From contig JAAWCE010000061.1 in the NCBI GenBank assembly GCA_022793065.1, forward strand, positions 1-50,217: DNA of 50,217 nt. Direction: 5' to 3'. Below are positions 26,501-33,592 of the stretch, piece after piece (the first letter of the stretch is position 1; every line of letters starts with the position of its first letter). The notes under the pieces are model-generated. The model saw nothing but the letters and a program-made list of their open reading frames with translations. It ran no database searches and was not told the origin of the DNA. Origin of the DNA: Lachnospiraceae bacterium. GTDB taxonomy: Bacteria; Bacillota; Clostridia; Lachnospirales; Lachnospiraceae. The position numbers were made by a program, and so were the translations under genes.

Positions 26501-26630
26501 TTTTGACTGTCTTTCTGAACTGGGTAGATATTTAGAGGATTTGATGACACAAGAGGAAAGCGCGGAAATTGCGAGGACGCTGTATGAGCCATTTTATAAG
26601 GCGTATGGAAAGGATATTCATTATGAGTAA
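23547..26630 (+). CDS. DinG/XPD-type Fe-S superfamily 2 helicase of the pPIWI_RE island
   Basis: The 1027-residue protein has Walker A GMVGAGKSTLIK (about 253-264). It also has a cysteine set, EPC...FLCPYFEQC...LREC (about 357-387), placed as in the 4Fe-4S domain of XPD/DinG helicases, and Walker B VVFDESDR (about 419-426), where DESD replaces DEAH. The C-terminal RecA-like domain contains KILLVVNSYAQAETV (about 777) and MAIERGHNIVDEYGH (about 850), with motif VI around QIFGRLARVTD (about 950). The N-terminal 240 residues are specific to this family. Helicases of this kind accompany pPIWI_RE proteins and are predicted to unwind DNA or R-loops. The start at 23547 has AAAGGAGG upstream. The gene overlaps both neighbours, showing tight translational coupling. 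Confidence 0.82.
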   Translation: MQKSSEDMLYAPLWAQFQMIVNAMPLSRFAAIEAVLYLLALCEPEADPIKAYLLFTQYQLIGTTECTVMEHILQQARHRLGYYRSQKYWQDNLREYRESQYDAVRAFSFGENGKAMTFLKREGAYPYPFEERKKEWGYFWPEYLERSDSFSYAETGTYRYIYQNLKSGEVDTVSVKLDRDCAQSALPVVLDKECRAPIVISLDELLAAAKEMGEICPGDPCYEIWKSNILKKIEGSSVRLCTELTIREVVNIVGMVGAGKSTLIKILSFWCFKNGIRVAVVVDTVAEVLNLQRYLCTLGVVCSPLIGRNERLKYINQVSQPNETCLHVDFSSYLTPLCLVDGMDEQHDEAIAFGKEPCYSLKKGGKNFLCPYFEQCSGTKMLRECYTAPVVLTTVAGFAASRVGHVRETFLELAVRDFDIVVFDESDRVQKTLDHFFMPETSFNEYIRECAEDCSAYMKLSSKRREENPAMQRYDEMQRQSVTVLSCLVKSLHHELGGWKRIAHGDPFSALTLLEDLYREELKYQIPHFVYEAIYNLIDMQDEERIRQSTLWAVLESSCKSTDESFFHQMYQVWREELGDSFPRPKKDKTKRIQDARIQLILRLIYFDHFIRGLSDAYEASHETAYGQNELFGFLQTRFRQQQFFLPSALCGNLFGLKKTDDEDIVLFRQFAFGRSLMKDLPYLRTDIQGKPVGPHVILLSGSSWAEGSYEYHVNRAVNYILEADREKRMFLEKTRFFESGFPERVSGAPEGQRMAQLQAVTQKAVELIVREHQRKAGKILLVVNSYAQAETVQQVLETALRKASCPARVCRMVSDAINIQNDVGTVRRGEVGRFAKMIEDILIAPAMAIERGHNIVDEYGHSALCAVFFMVRPMAVPDDIQQKGGKLNGLVEARCKRTPEESLFTYNANIRRLATEQWAKMSKSKAFGLAELEEDERKDVVATLFVLILQIFGRLARVTDVTKPEPHVYFMDGAFRGREGKPGDFDCLSELGRYLEDLMTQEESAEIARTLYEPFYKAYGKDIHYE

Positions 26631-29100
26631 TAAGATTTACCCCCTGGCTTATAAACTATCTCCTGAGCAGATATGTACGCTCTATTATCTGGGCTTTCCT
26701 GACACATGGAAAGCGTCCTTGCTGGAAATCGCGAAGAATCATAATCCGCGTTTTAAGGACGAGTATGGACTTCCCACAGATCCGCTGAAAAAAATGGTAA
26801 ATAGCTGGATGGAGGGAATTATTGCGCTGGCTCCGTTAAAAAAAGGCAGTTGCGATGAGCATTGGCTTACATCCAATCAGGAGTATTCGGAGAAAGATAT
26901 TCAGGTCTTATGTAACATTATCAAGGTTTGGGTAAAGGCTACCTATGTTACATCTTCGAAAGCGTCCTCTGTTGTCAGGAAACAGGCCAATGATTTTTGT
27001 GACGGGATACAGGCGGAAAGTCTCAGAGTACTTCAGACTAAGGCTGAGTGCCGTCTTACTCTGGAAGACGGCACTGTCTGTGGGGAGGCCTATCAGGCAA
27101 TTCCCCTATTGGCGGTCAACCGCCTGCTGGGAAGGGAAATCGTTTTAAACGGGCAGACCCTGCGGTTCTGTTATGGTGCCAGGAACCAGTTGATCAGTCA
27201 GCCTATCACTGCCGCTGGAAACCAACATCAGTATTCTTTTGTATTTGAGTTTTCGGTGCAGACGACTCCGCCGAAGAGGAGAGTTCTGTTGTTGTGTCAG
27301 ATGAGTATACGGCGCTGGATTTACGATGTTAGCAGGGATGATTGTGTGTCTTTTCTTTCCGAGAACGTAAATGCTCATATTAAAATCTCTCAGGACAAGT
27401 ATTGCCAGGTGCCGATTGCGTATGATTACAGTGCCGGACAGATCGATTGGAAGGAGCCGGACAGAGAATGCTATAATATCTGGGGATATGAGCAACTGCC
27501 GACGGCTAAAGAAGTCATAGCGAATCCGGCAGCCCATGCGGCCCGTATTTTACTTCCCTATAAAAACGGTATGAGTGGATTTGCCACACCGAAAATCAAA
27601 ACAGGGGTATCAGTGGTTGACAAAGCGCTCTTGTATCAGGAGATAGACACATTGCTTGGCGGGATGGTTTGTGAACGGCCGGAGGCGGAAAGGGTTTCCC
27701 GACGAGGTCAAAAATTCGCTGTTTATAAGTCTCCGCAGGAATATGAGAGCCGTGAAGAATTTCGGAAATGGGTAAGCAGTTGTGCGGAAACGGATGAGAT
27801 TGTTTTTGAACTGTACGGATTATGGAGTGATTCGGAACAGCGGGATCTTTTGAATCGAATTCAGGAGAAGATTTGGAAGGATTTTGGAAAGGACGAGAGT
27901 ACATCCAGTTTGCACATTAGGTGTTTGCAGAAGGAAGTCGGAGATTTTGCCGATGGCATGCCCAATAATCGTAAATCTACTAAAATTGATCGATGTGAGG
28001 AAATTGTAGAGAAGTTAGGTCAGGCAGATTTTGTAACCGCCTGTGTTTTTGTCTTACCTGCCCCAGAGTATTACTATGGACAGGGAGATCCGAAACAGGT
28101 TCTGAGAAACGCATTTGCCAGAACCGGGCGGATCGTACAGTTTATCAATCCGGATGGGGATATAAATCAGAATAAGATTGAAAATACAGTATATGATTTA
28201 TACCGTCAATTGGGGGTGGTAACCCTGTTGGATTTCCGGAAACGGATGCCGGATCTGGCCGCCGTTCCCTGCGTAGGTATGCATTTAAGCAAACAAGTCA
28301 TGGGAATTGCAAATAAGGGACGTTTTCTTCCTGTTTATGTTACTGTTGATGTTTTGGCGGGAAAGACCAGAGTCCAATGTGACGCGTTTCCCAGGCGGAT
28401 GGTTTCTTATCGGGAGGCCTGTCTTGAAATGGCAAAGCTCTTTTGGAAAAATGATCTGGAGCAATGTTGCGTTAACGCAAGCCGTTTGCCGGCAAAGCAA
28501 AAGTTGATAGAGTTGAAAAGCCGTTATTATAGGAAAGAAGACAGCGTACTGTTGATCGTCCAATCAGACGGTGATACTCGTTCTGTATGGGGTGGTATTT
28601 CAGATAAAGAAATTGGCGAATATGCCATGGCGGACAGATATTGTCCGGAGCAGATCAATGCTGGAGAGTCCAAAAAACCTTATATGATGTCCCTGGCAGA
28701 TTCTGGAATAAGAATCATGCGAATTAGGAGTAATCAGGAAGTTCCGGATTATTATACCGGACTCAGTGAGAAATCGACAGATGAATTATTGCAATATTCT
28801 TCTACGTCAGGGATGTTTAAATATGATGACGTTTACTGGGGGATACATGAGAGAGCCAATGATTTCCAGTATATAAACAGTTTCAAAGAGTCGAAGATCA
28901 ACTATCCGGAACACAGATTCGCGGAAAGGGATATGGTTGAATTGTATCCTTTGCAGGTTCAGTCAGGGGACGATGCGGTTGATTGGGTATTTCATACTAA
29001 CGCATTGCGGCATATTTCCATTCAGTACAGCCAGTCAACGGTTTTGCCGCTGCCGCTGCATTTAGCGAAATCTCTTGAGGAATATCTTTTTGATGCGTGA
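26623..29100 (+). CDS. pPIWI_RE family Argonaute-like protein
   Basis: The 825-residue protein fits the pPIWI_RE family, prokaryotic PIWI proteins named for conserved Arg and Glu residues. The N-terminal half has its family-specific modules. The RNase H-like PIWI fold appears from about residue 555: FLPVYVTVDVLAG (about 567-580, with a likely strand-1 Asp), VLLIVQSDGDTRSVWGG (about 641-657), YWGIHERANDF (about 738-748) and AERDMVELYPLQ (about 766-777), ending with PLPLHLAKSLEEYL. Whether a complete catalytic tetrad is present cannot be decided by eye. The ATG at 26623 overlaps the helicase stop by 8 bp (ATGAGTAA). It is predicted to bind nucleic-acid guides or R-loops in defence against plasmids or phage; that is inference. 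Confidence 0.78.
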   Translation: MSNKIYPLAYKLSPEQICTLYYLGFPDTWKASLLEIAKNHNPRFKDEYGLPTDPLKKMVNSWMEGIIALAPLKKGSCDEHWLTSNQEYSEKDIQVLCNIIKVWVKATYVTSSKASSVVRKQANDFCDGIQAESLRVLQTKAECRLTLEDGTVCGEAYQAIPLLAVNRLLGREIVLNGQTLRFCYGARNQLISQPITAAGNQHQYSFVFEFSVQTTPPKRRVLLLCQMSIRRWIYDVSRDDCVSFLSENVNAHIKISQDKYCQVPIAYDYSAGQIDWKEPDRECYNIWGYEQLPTAKEVIANPAAHAARILLPYKNGMSGFATPKIKTGVSVVDKALLYQEIDTLLGGMVCERPEAERVSRRGQKFAVYKSPQEYESREEFRKWVSSCAETDEIVFELYGLWSDSEQRDLLNRIQEKIWKDFGKDESTSSLHIRCLQKEVGDFADGMPNNRKSTKIDRCEEIVEKLGQADFVTACVFVLPAPEYYYGQGDPKQVLRNAFARTGRIVQFINPDGDINQNKIENTVYDLYRQLGVVTLLDFRKRMPDLAAVPCVGMHLSKQVMGIANKGRFLPVYVTVDVLAGKTRVQCDAFPRRMVSYREACLEMAKLFWKNDLEQCCVNASRLPAKQKLIELKSRYYRKEDSVLLIVQSDGDTRSVWGGISDKEIGEYAMADRYCPEQINAGESKKPYMMSLADSGIRIMRIRSNQEVPDYYTGLSEKSTDELLQYSSTSGMFKYDDVYWGIHERANDFQYINSFKESKINYPEHRFAERDMVELYPLQVQSGDDAVDWVFHTNALRHISIQYSQSTVLPLPLHLAKSLEEYLFDA

Positions 29101-29143
29101 ATAGCCTCTCGTTCCGAGATAAAGTACCTTGCATTTTTATACT

Positions 29144-30133
29144 ATGCTGAACAGCCTGATAGCCAATATTGAAGAAACTGTAATGAAAGCAAAGGAAAAA
29201 CTGGCAAGTTCGGTGAACAGTACTATGACAGAGACGTATTGGCTGATTGGAAGATATATCGTGGAGTCTGAGCAAAACGGGAATATAAAAGCGACTTATG
29301 GAAAGCGTCTTTTGACCACACTATCAAAAGAGTTAAGTCTGCGATTGGGGAAAGGATACAGTCGTCCCAATCTCAACAATATGAGAAAATTCTATTTGAC
29401 ATATCCGGATTGCCAGGTGGTGTCTGACAAATTGAGTTGGTCTCATATTTGTGAACTTATTAAGATTGACGATGATCTGGAAAGAAGTTTTTATGAAAAG
29501 GAAACTGTGAAAGAAAGATGGGGAGTGAGAGAATTGCAGTGGCAGATGGATACTTCTCTATATTTACGTCTTGCAGTGAGCAAAGACAAAGAAGGGATTC
29601 TGTCTTTGGCGAAACAGGGAATAGAGATTCAAAGGCCAGAAGATGTAATAAAGAACACATATACTTTAGAATTTCTGAATCTTCCGGAATTAGATCGCTA
29701 TACGGAGGGAGACTTGGAGCAGAGAATCATAGATAATCTTCAAAGTTTTTTGTTGAAACTTGGAAAAGGATTTACTTTTGTGGGACGCCAATACAAAATC
29801 ACAGTCAATAATGTTCAGTATCATGTGGATCTGGTATTTTATCACAGAATTTTAAAATGCTTTGTATTAATTGAGTTGAAAAAGAATTCTGTGAAACATG
29901 AAGATATTGGTCAGATGAATATGTATTTGGGTTATTTCGCTATAGAAGAAAATATGCAGGATGACAATGCGCCTATTGGTATTATTTTGAGCAAAAATAA
30001 GGATGAACTGCTCGTGGAATATGCTACTTATGGGATGGATAGTAATTTGTTTGTTGCAAAGTATGAGTTATATCTTCCAAACAGAAAGGATCTGGAAAGA
30101 CTGGTTGCAAATATTTTGAATAATAATGATTAA
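29144..30133 (+). CDS. YhcG/DUF1016 family PD-(D/E)XK nuclease
   Basis: The 329-residue protein has the DUF1016 N-terminal helical domain (TMTETYWLIGRYIVESEQ; KRLLTTLSKELSLRLGKGYS; NLNNMRKFYLTYP; LSWSHICELIKIDD) and the C-terminal nuclease domain with FLLKLGKGFTFVGRQYKI, HVDLVFYHR (Asp about 229) and FVLIELKKN (Glu and Lys about 244-246). YhcG-like nucleases often ride on mobile elements and restriction loci. I prefer the ATG at 29144; a TTG at 29129 is in frame, and neither has a good ribosome binding site. It lies 43 bp after the pPIWI_RE gene and stops 1 bp before the island right end, so it is the last gene of island B. It may be an added fourth component or independent cargo. Confidence 0.88.
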   Translation: MLNSLIANIEETVMKAKEKLASSVNSTMTETYWLIGRYIVESEQNGNIKATYGKRLLTTLSKELSLRLGKGYSRPNLNNMRKFYLTYPDCQVVSDKLSWSHICELIKIDDDLERSFYEKETVKERWGVRELQWQMDTSLYLRLAVSKDKEGILSLAKQGIEIQRPEDVIKNTYTLEFLNLPELDRYTEGDLEQRIIDNLQSFLLKLGKGFTFVGRQYKITVNNVQYHVDLVFYHRILKCFVLIELKKNSVKHEDIGQMNMYLGYFAIEENMQDDNAPIGIILSKNKDELLVEYATYGMDSNLFVAKYELYLPNRKDLERLVANILNNND

Positions 30134-30134
30134 T

Positions 30135-30218
30135 TTTTAGCCCTAACTTGACAGGAGAGTATGTGAGCCGGATTGAGAAGAAAGCGCTGAATAAACTGCG
30201 GGAGAAGTTTGAACAAGG
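30135..30218 (+). repeat. Island right end plus sigK-tail repeat, copy 3
   Basis: The 25-bp right end (30135-30159) precedes the third sigK tail (30160-30218). The last codons are GAA CAA GGC TAG, against GAG CAG GGA TAG in sigK itself, so the same residues and a stop are kept with different third bases. This copy is probably the original chromosomal 3' end of sigK. Confidence 0.92.
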
Positions 30219-30248
30219 CTAGTCAGTGAAGAAGATGGAGAAGACCAG

Positions 30249-30301
30249 AAAATGGGATAGAGCCAGTTGGGCCATGGGGACGCTGACTCTATCTTATTTT
30301 T
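30249..30301 (+). terminator. Terminator after sigK-tail copy 3
   Basis: AAAATGGGATAGAGCCAG (30249-30266) pairs with CTGACTCTATCTTATTTT (30283-30300), followed by T. It is clearly related to the terminator after copy 1, with paired substitutions in the stem. Confidence 0.8.
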
Positions 30302-30710
30302 GAGATGAAACTAATTCAGAAGACAAACAGTGATGTGAGGATACATATCAAACTATGTATAAGAGAACAAAAAGGAGCTTATGAATCTAATGTATGTTAT
30401 GTAGTAAACGTATATAATAAGTTCAGGTTTAGCGTGAGAGGACAAGGGGGAATGTAGGAAGGGAGCGGGCATGGACAATTTTTGAATTGGTAAATAATGA
30501 AGAGCTGGAGAAGAATGATATTGTCGGTGTGAAGGAATTGACAGAGAAGGTCTTGCCTTGGAAATTTTAGAAGAAATGATGAAAAGAGGTGTAAAGTTGG
30601 AGTAAGAAATAGTATCTCTGATCTTGCTGGAAGAACCGGGGAAGCAGAAGCAATACTTTTGATTGGAACATATCAATGTAGTTAAAATAATTTGCAAAGG
30701 AACAAAAAGA
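30302..30710. other. Intergenic stretch with a decayed coding remnant
   Basis: No intact gene is visible. From about 30477 a plus-strand frame reads FELVNNEELEKNDIVGVKEL and, after a frameshift near 30550, LALEILEEMMKRGVKLE before a stop. The pattern is protein-like and broken, but I cannot assign a family. It suggests that a gene next to the insertion hotspot has decayed. Confidence 0.35.
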
Positions 30711-32105
30711 ATGAATTTAAGAAAAAAGTTAATCGGGGACAGGGATTTCTATCGAATGGTGCTCACCGTGGCAGTCCCCATTATGGTACAGAACGGAATT
30801 ACTAATTTTGTAGGTTTGCTGGACAATATTATGGTTGGAAGAGTGGGAACGGAACAAATGTCCGGTATTGCCATTGTAAATCAATTGATGATGGTCTTTA
30901 ATCTCAGCATTTTTGGGGCTATTTCGGGGGCGGGAATATTTAGCGCCCAATTTTACGGATGCGGGGATCATAAAGGGGTGCGAAATACGTTTCGATTCAA
31001 AGTGTATATTAGTTTGGGTCTCTTGTTGTCAGGTGTTTTTGTGCTGTCAGCCTTTGGAAAAAATTTGATATTAATGTATTTGCATGGCGAAGGACAGGAG
31101 GCATCTTTGGAAGCGGCCCTGCAATATGGGCAGACCTATCTGTGGATTATGCTTTTGGGACTGTTGCCCTTTGTTTTGGAGCAAATCTATACCAGTACGC
31201 TGAGGGAATGTGGGGAAACCATGGTGCCAATGAAGGCTGGCGTAGCTGCGGTTTTGGTGAATTTGGTGCTGAATTGGCTGCTAATCTTCGGGTCGCTGGG
31301 ATTCCCCAGACTGGGTGTGGCCGGCGCAGCCATAGCAACTGTAATTTCCCGATATGTACAAGCGGCGATTGTGATGGTATGGACACACAGGCATAGTCAG
31401 CGTATGCCTTTTATTGTGGGAGTATATAAAAGCGGTAGAATTCCCGGCAGTTTGGCAGGGAATATTTTACTGAGAGGGACGCCGCTTATGGTGAATGAGA
31501 TTTTATGGTCCGCAGGGATGGCGGTGCTGATGCAGTGCTATTCGGTGAGAGGGTTGTCTGCCGTTGCTGCGTTGAACATTTCCACTACCATTTCCAATGT
31601 GTTTAATGTGGTTTTCATTGCCATGGGCAGTGCAATTTCCATTATTGTAGGTCAGTTGTTGGGGGCGGGAAAAATGGATGAGGCAAGGGAAACGGATACC
31701 AGACTAATTGCGTTTTCCGTATTTTCTTGTTTTGGGATCGGAACCATATTGATTTTAAGCGCGCCGCTGTTTCCTATGATGTATAATACCACGGCGGAGG
31801 TGAAACTCCTGGCGGCGGACTTTATTCGGATTGCAGCGTTGTGTATGCCTTTGGCGGCTTTTATACATGCTTCCTATTTTACATTGCGGTCAGGCGGCAA
31901 AACAGTGGTTACTTTTTTATTTGACAGTGTATTCCTATGGTGTGTCAGTATTCCACTGGCATATTCCCTGAGCAGATATACGGGTATGCCCATTATCCCT
32001 TTATATTTTTGCTGTCAGTTGGTGGATGTGATAAAATGTGTGATTGGCTTTGTGCTGGTCAAAAAGGGAGTATGGATACATAATATCGTGGAGAAAGCTA
32101 AGTAA
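30711..32105 (+). CDS. MATE family multidrug/metabolite efflux transporter
   Basis: The 464-residue integral membrane protein has twelve predicted helices in two similar halves. It shows the MATE start pattern (GDRDFYRMVLTVAVPIMVQN, GLLDNIMVGRVGTEQMSGIA) and the second-half repeat (GTPLMVNEILWSAGMAVLMQ). It would export drugs or metabolites in exchange for Na+ or H+; the substrate is unknown. The ATG at 30711 follows AAAGGA and fits the family N-terminus; the upstream TTG frame does not add homologous sequence. It stands alone, between the sigK insertion site and the degenerate signalling genes. Confidence 0.92.
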   Translation: MNLRKKLIGDRDFYRMVLTVAVPIMVQNGITNFVGLLDNIMVGRVGTEQMSGIAIVNQLMMVFNLSIFGAISGAGIFSAQFYGCGDHKGVRNTFRFKVYISLGLLLSGVFVLSAFGKNLILMYLHGEGQEASLEAALQYGQTYLWIMLLGLLPFVLEQIYTSTLRECGETMVPMKAGVAAVLVNLVLNWLLIFGSLGFPRLGVAGAAIATVISRYVQAAIVMVWTHRHSQRMPFIVGVYKSGRIPGSLAGNILLRGTPLMVNEILWSAGMAVLMQCYSVRGLSAVAALNISTTISNVFNVVFIAMGSAISIIVGQLLGAGKMDEARETDTRLIAFSVFSCFGIGTILILSAPLFPMMYNTTAEVKLLAADFIRIAALCMPLAAFIHASYFTLRSGGKTVVTFLFDSVFLWCVSIPLAYSLSRYTGMPIIPLYFCCQLVDVIKCVIGFVLVKKGVWIHNIVEKAK

Positions 32106-32168
32106 AGTTGAGGAAAATGCTTTGTTTGGGTAAAATTTAACAAATATGAAAAAACTGTTATTTTTTAT

Positions 32169-32197
32169 TTGTCTTTTACCGATGTATCATATATAAT
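32169..32197 (+). promoter_or_regulatory. Promoter for the HD-domain gene
   Basis: TTGTCT (32169-32174), a 17-bp spacer and TATAAT (32192-32197) form a good promoter, giving a leader of about 170 nt to the start at 32378. Confidence 0.55.
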
Positions 32198-32377
32198 AAT
32201 CTGTGTGGGCAGTTGGGATTCGTATGTAAAACAGACGAAATTGTCTTACAGTGTCACATATAAAAATGAATAGTAGCGTTGGAAGATAATTTCCGTTTGG
32301 AATGTATGCGGTCTGAGTTAGGCCGGATACGAAACCGTCATGTCCAGAAAGGAACGCAGAAAAAGGTAGGGGAGCAT

Positions 32378-33502
32378 ATGAAGTTTATTGAAGTATCAGA
32401 TTTAAAAATAGGAATGCGTCTGGCGCGGCCTATCTATAGTGAAAAAGGTGTCCTTTTGTTTGAGCGTGATTCCAAGCTGACAAAACAGGCTATCGAAAGT
32501 GCCAGAAATTTTGGTTTACTGGGCGTATATATTCTGGAACCAGCAGAGCCGCTTCCGCCGGTTTCCGAAGAAGATTTGGAATTTGAGAGATTTCAGATTA
32601 TGTCGGTTTTTTCGATTCAGGCGGAATTAGAGAAAATCGTTACAACCAAAAAGCAAAGCAAGATGGAATCTATTGTGGGCACTATTACCAAAAAGTATGG
32701 ACATGTTAATGGAAAAGTCAATTTCTATCAAAATCTTCGCAGTAAGGATGATTATATCTGCAGGCATACCTTAAATACTGCGATTTTGTGTGCGCTAATC
32801 ACACATACCATGAATCTTATGCCGGAAGAACAGGGGCAGACAGTTCTGGCAGCGCTGGTACATGAAATTGGAAAAACGCAGGTTTCTAAAGAAATGCTTT
32901 TTGATCGCGAGGATGTGGCGGAGAACAGAGAGAGACTTTACCAGGTGCAGCTACAGGGATTGGATATTCTTGAAGAGGCGTTTTCCGAGGGAAAAACTTT
33001 AAAGAGGATTTGTATGCCCGCACTCCGTTCCCAGTATGATTTTTCGGTATATAATAAGGTTGATACCAATGTAAGACTGTCAAATGCAACAAAGATTTTG
33101 ATGGTTGCCAATCGTTATGATGAGATGACAGCTATGAATCTGCAGGGAAAATCAGAATCAGAGATTAAGGCAATCTGGGAGTTCAGAGATCATCCGGAGC
33201 TGTATGATGTGAGAGTGGTGGATGCACTGTTAAAATCCGTCAATATTTTGATTCCTGGGGTGAGCGTGGAGCTGAGTTCAGGGGACAAGGCTTTGGTTTT
33301 GGTGGAGAATGAAGCAGATGTTCTGCGTCCTATGCTGTTGAATTTCCGTGATAATTCTATTCTGGATCTTTCTTTGAGAAGAAACAAAGATATTCGGATT
33401 GTAGATATTATGAAAACTCTTGACAATCGTTATGTAATGGATATGGAAGCGATGAAAGAGGCTATGGAACAGGCAAAGCTGGCAAAGACCGAAGAGAGTT
33501 AA
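32378..33502 (+). CDS. Degenerate HD-GYP-like domain protein
   Basis: The 374-residue protein begins MKFIEVSDLKIGMRLARPIY, the common N-terminal part of HD-GYP proteins, and has an HD-like core with RHTLNTAILCALITH and LAALVHEIGKTQVSKE (about 125-175). The metal-binding HD pair is HE here, and the GYP signature (HHExxxGxGYP) is absent; the region instead reads LRSQYDFSVYNKVDTN and ILMVANRYDEMTAMN. It is therefore probably not an active cyclic-di-GMP phosphodiesterase but may bind or signal. The start at 32378 follows GGGGAG and matches the domain start; a TTG 33 codons upstream is rejected. It lies 90 bp before a PilT-like gene. Confidence 0.75.
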   Translation: MKFIEVSDLKIGMRLARPIYSEKGVLLFERDSKLTKQAIESARNFGLLGVYILEPAEPLPPVSEEDLEFERFQIMSVFSIQAELEKIVTTKKQSKMESIVGTITKKYGHVNGKVNFYQNLRSKDDYICRHTLNTAILCALITHTMNLMPEEQGQTVLAALVHEIGKTQVSKEMLFDREDVAENRERLYQVQLQGLDILEEAFSEGKTLKRICMPALRSQYDFSVYNKVDTNVRLSNATKILMVANRYDEMTAMNLQGKSESEIKAIWEFRDHPELYDVRVVDALLKSVNILIPGVSVELSSGDKALVLVENEADVLRPMLLNFRDNSILDLSLRRNKDIRIVDIMKTLDNRYVMDMEAMKEAMEQAKLAKTEES

Positions 33503-33592
33503 GGGATTGCAGGATGGTATATCGTCTTACAGGACACATATTTCTTTATGCCATGGTGGTTTGGTCTGGGGAAAGCGATGGGAGGAGTAAGG

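Larger units (their letters stand above)
21972..30159 (+). mobile_element. Putative sigK-tail island B (pPIWI_RE operon plus YhcG)
   Basis: The island of about 8.2 kb runs from sigK-tail copy 2 to the last base before copy 3. It carries its own tail, a terminator, a promoter, a four-gene operon and the 25-bp right end. No integrase, transposase, relaxase or phage gene is present, so movement would need a factor acting in trans or homologous recombination between sigK tails. The boundaries are inferred. Confidence 0.6.

Noticed and set aside
20009..30218. CRISPR array
   Set aside because: The repeats are only three, 59 bp long, kilobases apart and coding for the SigK tail; there are no spacers of array size anywhere in the window.
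19436..30218. Bacillus-type skin element splitting sigK
   Set aside because: sigK is complete and uninterrupted upstream of the repeats, and no large serine recombinase gene is present.
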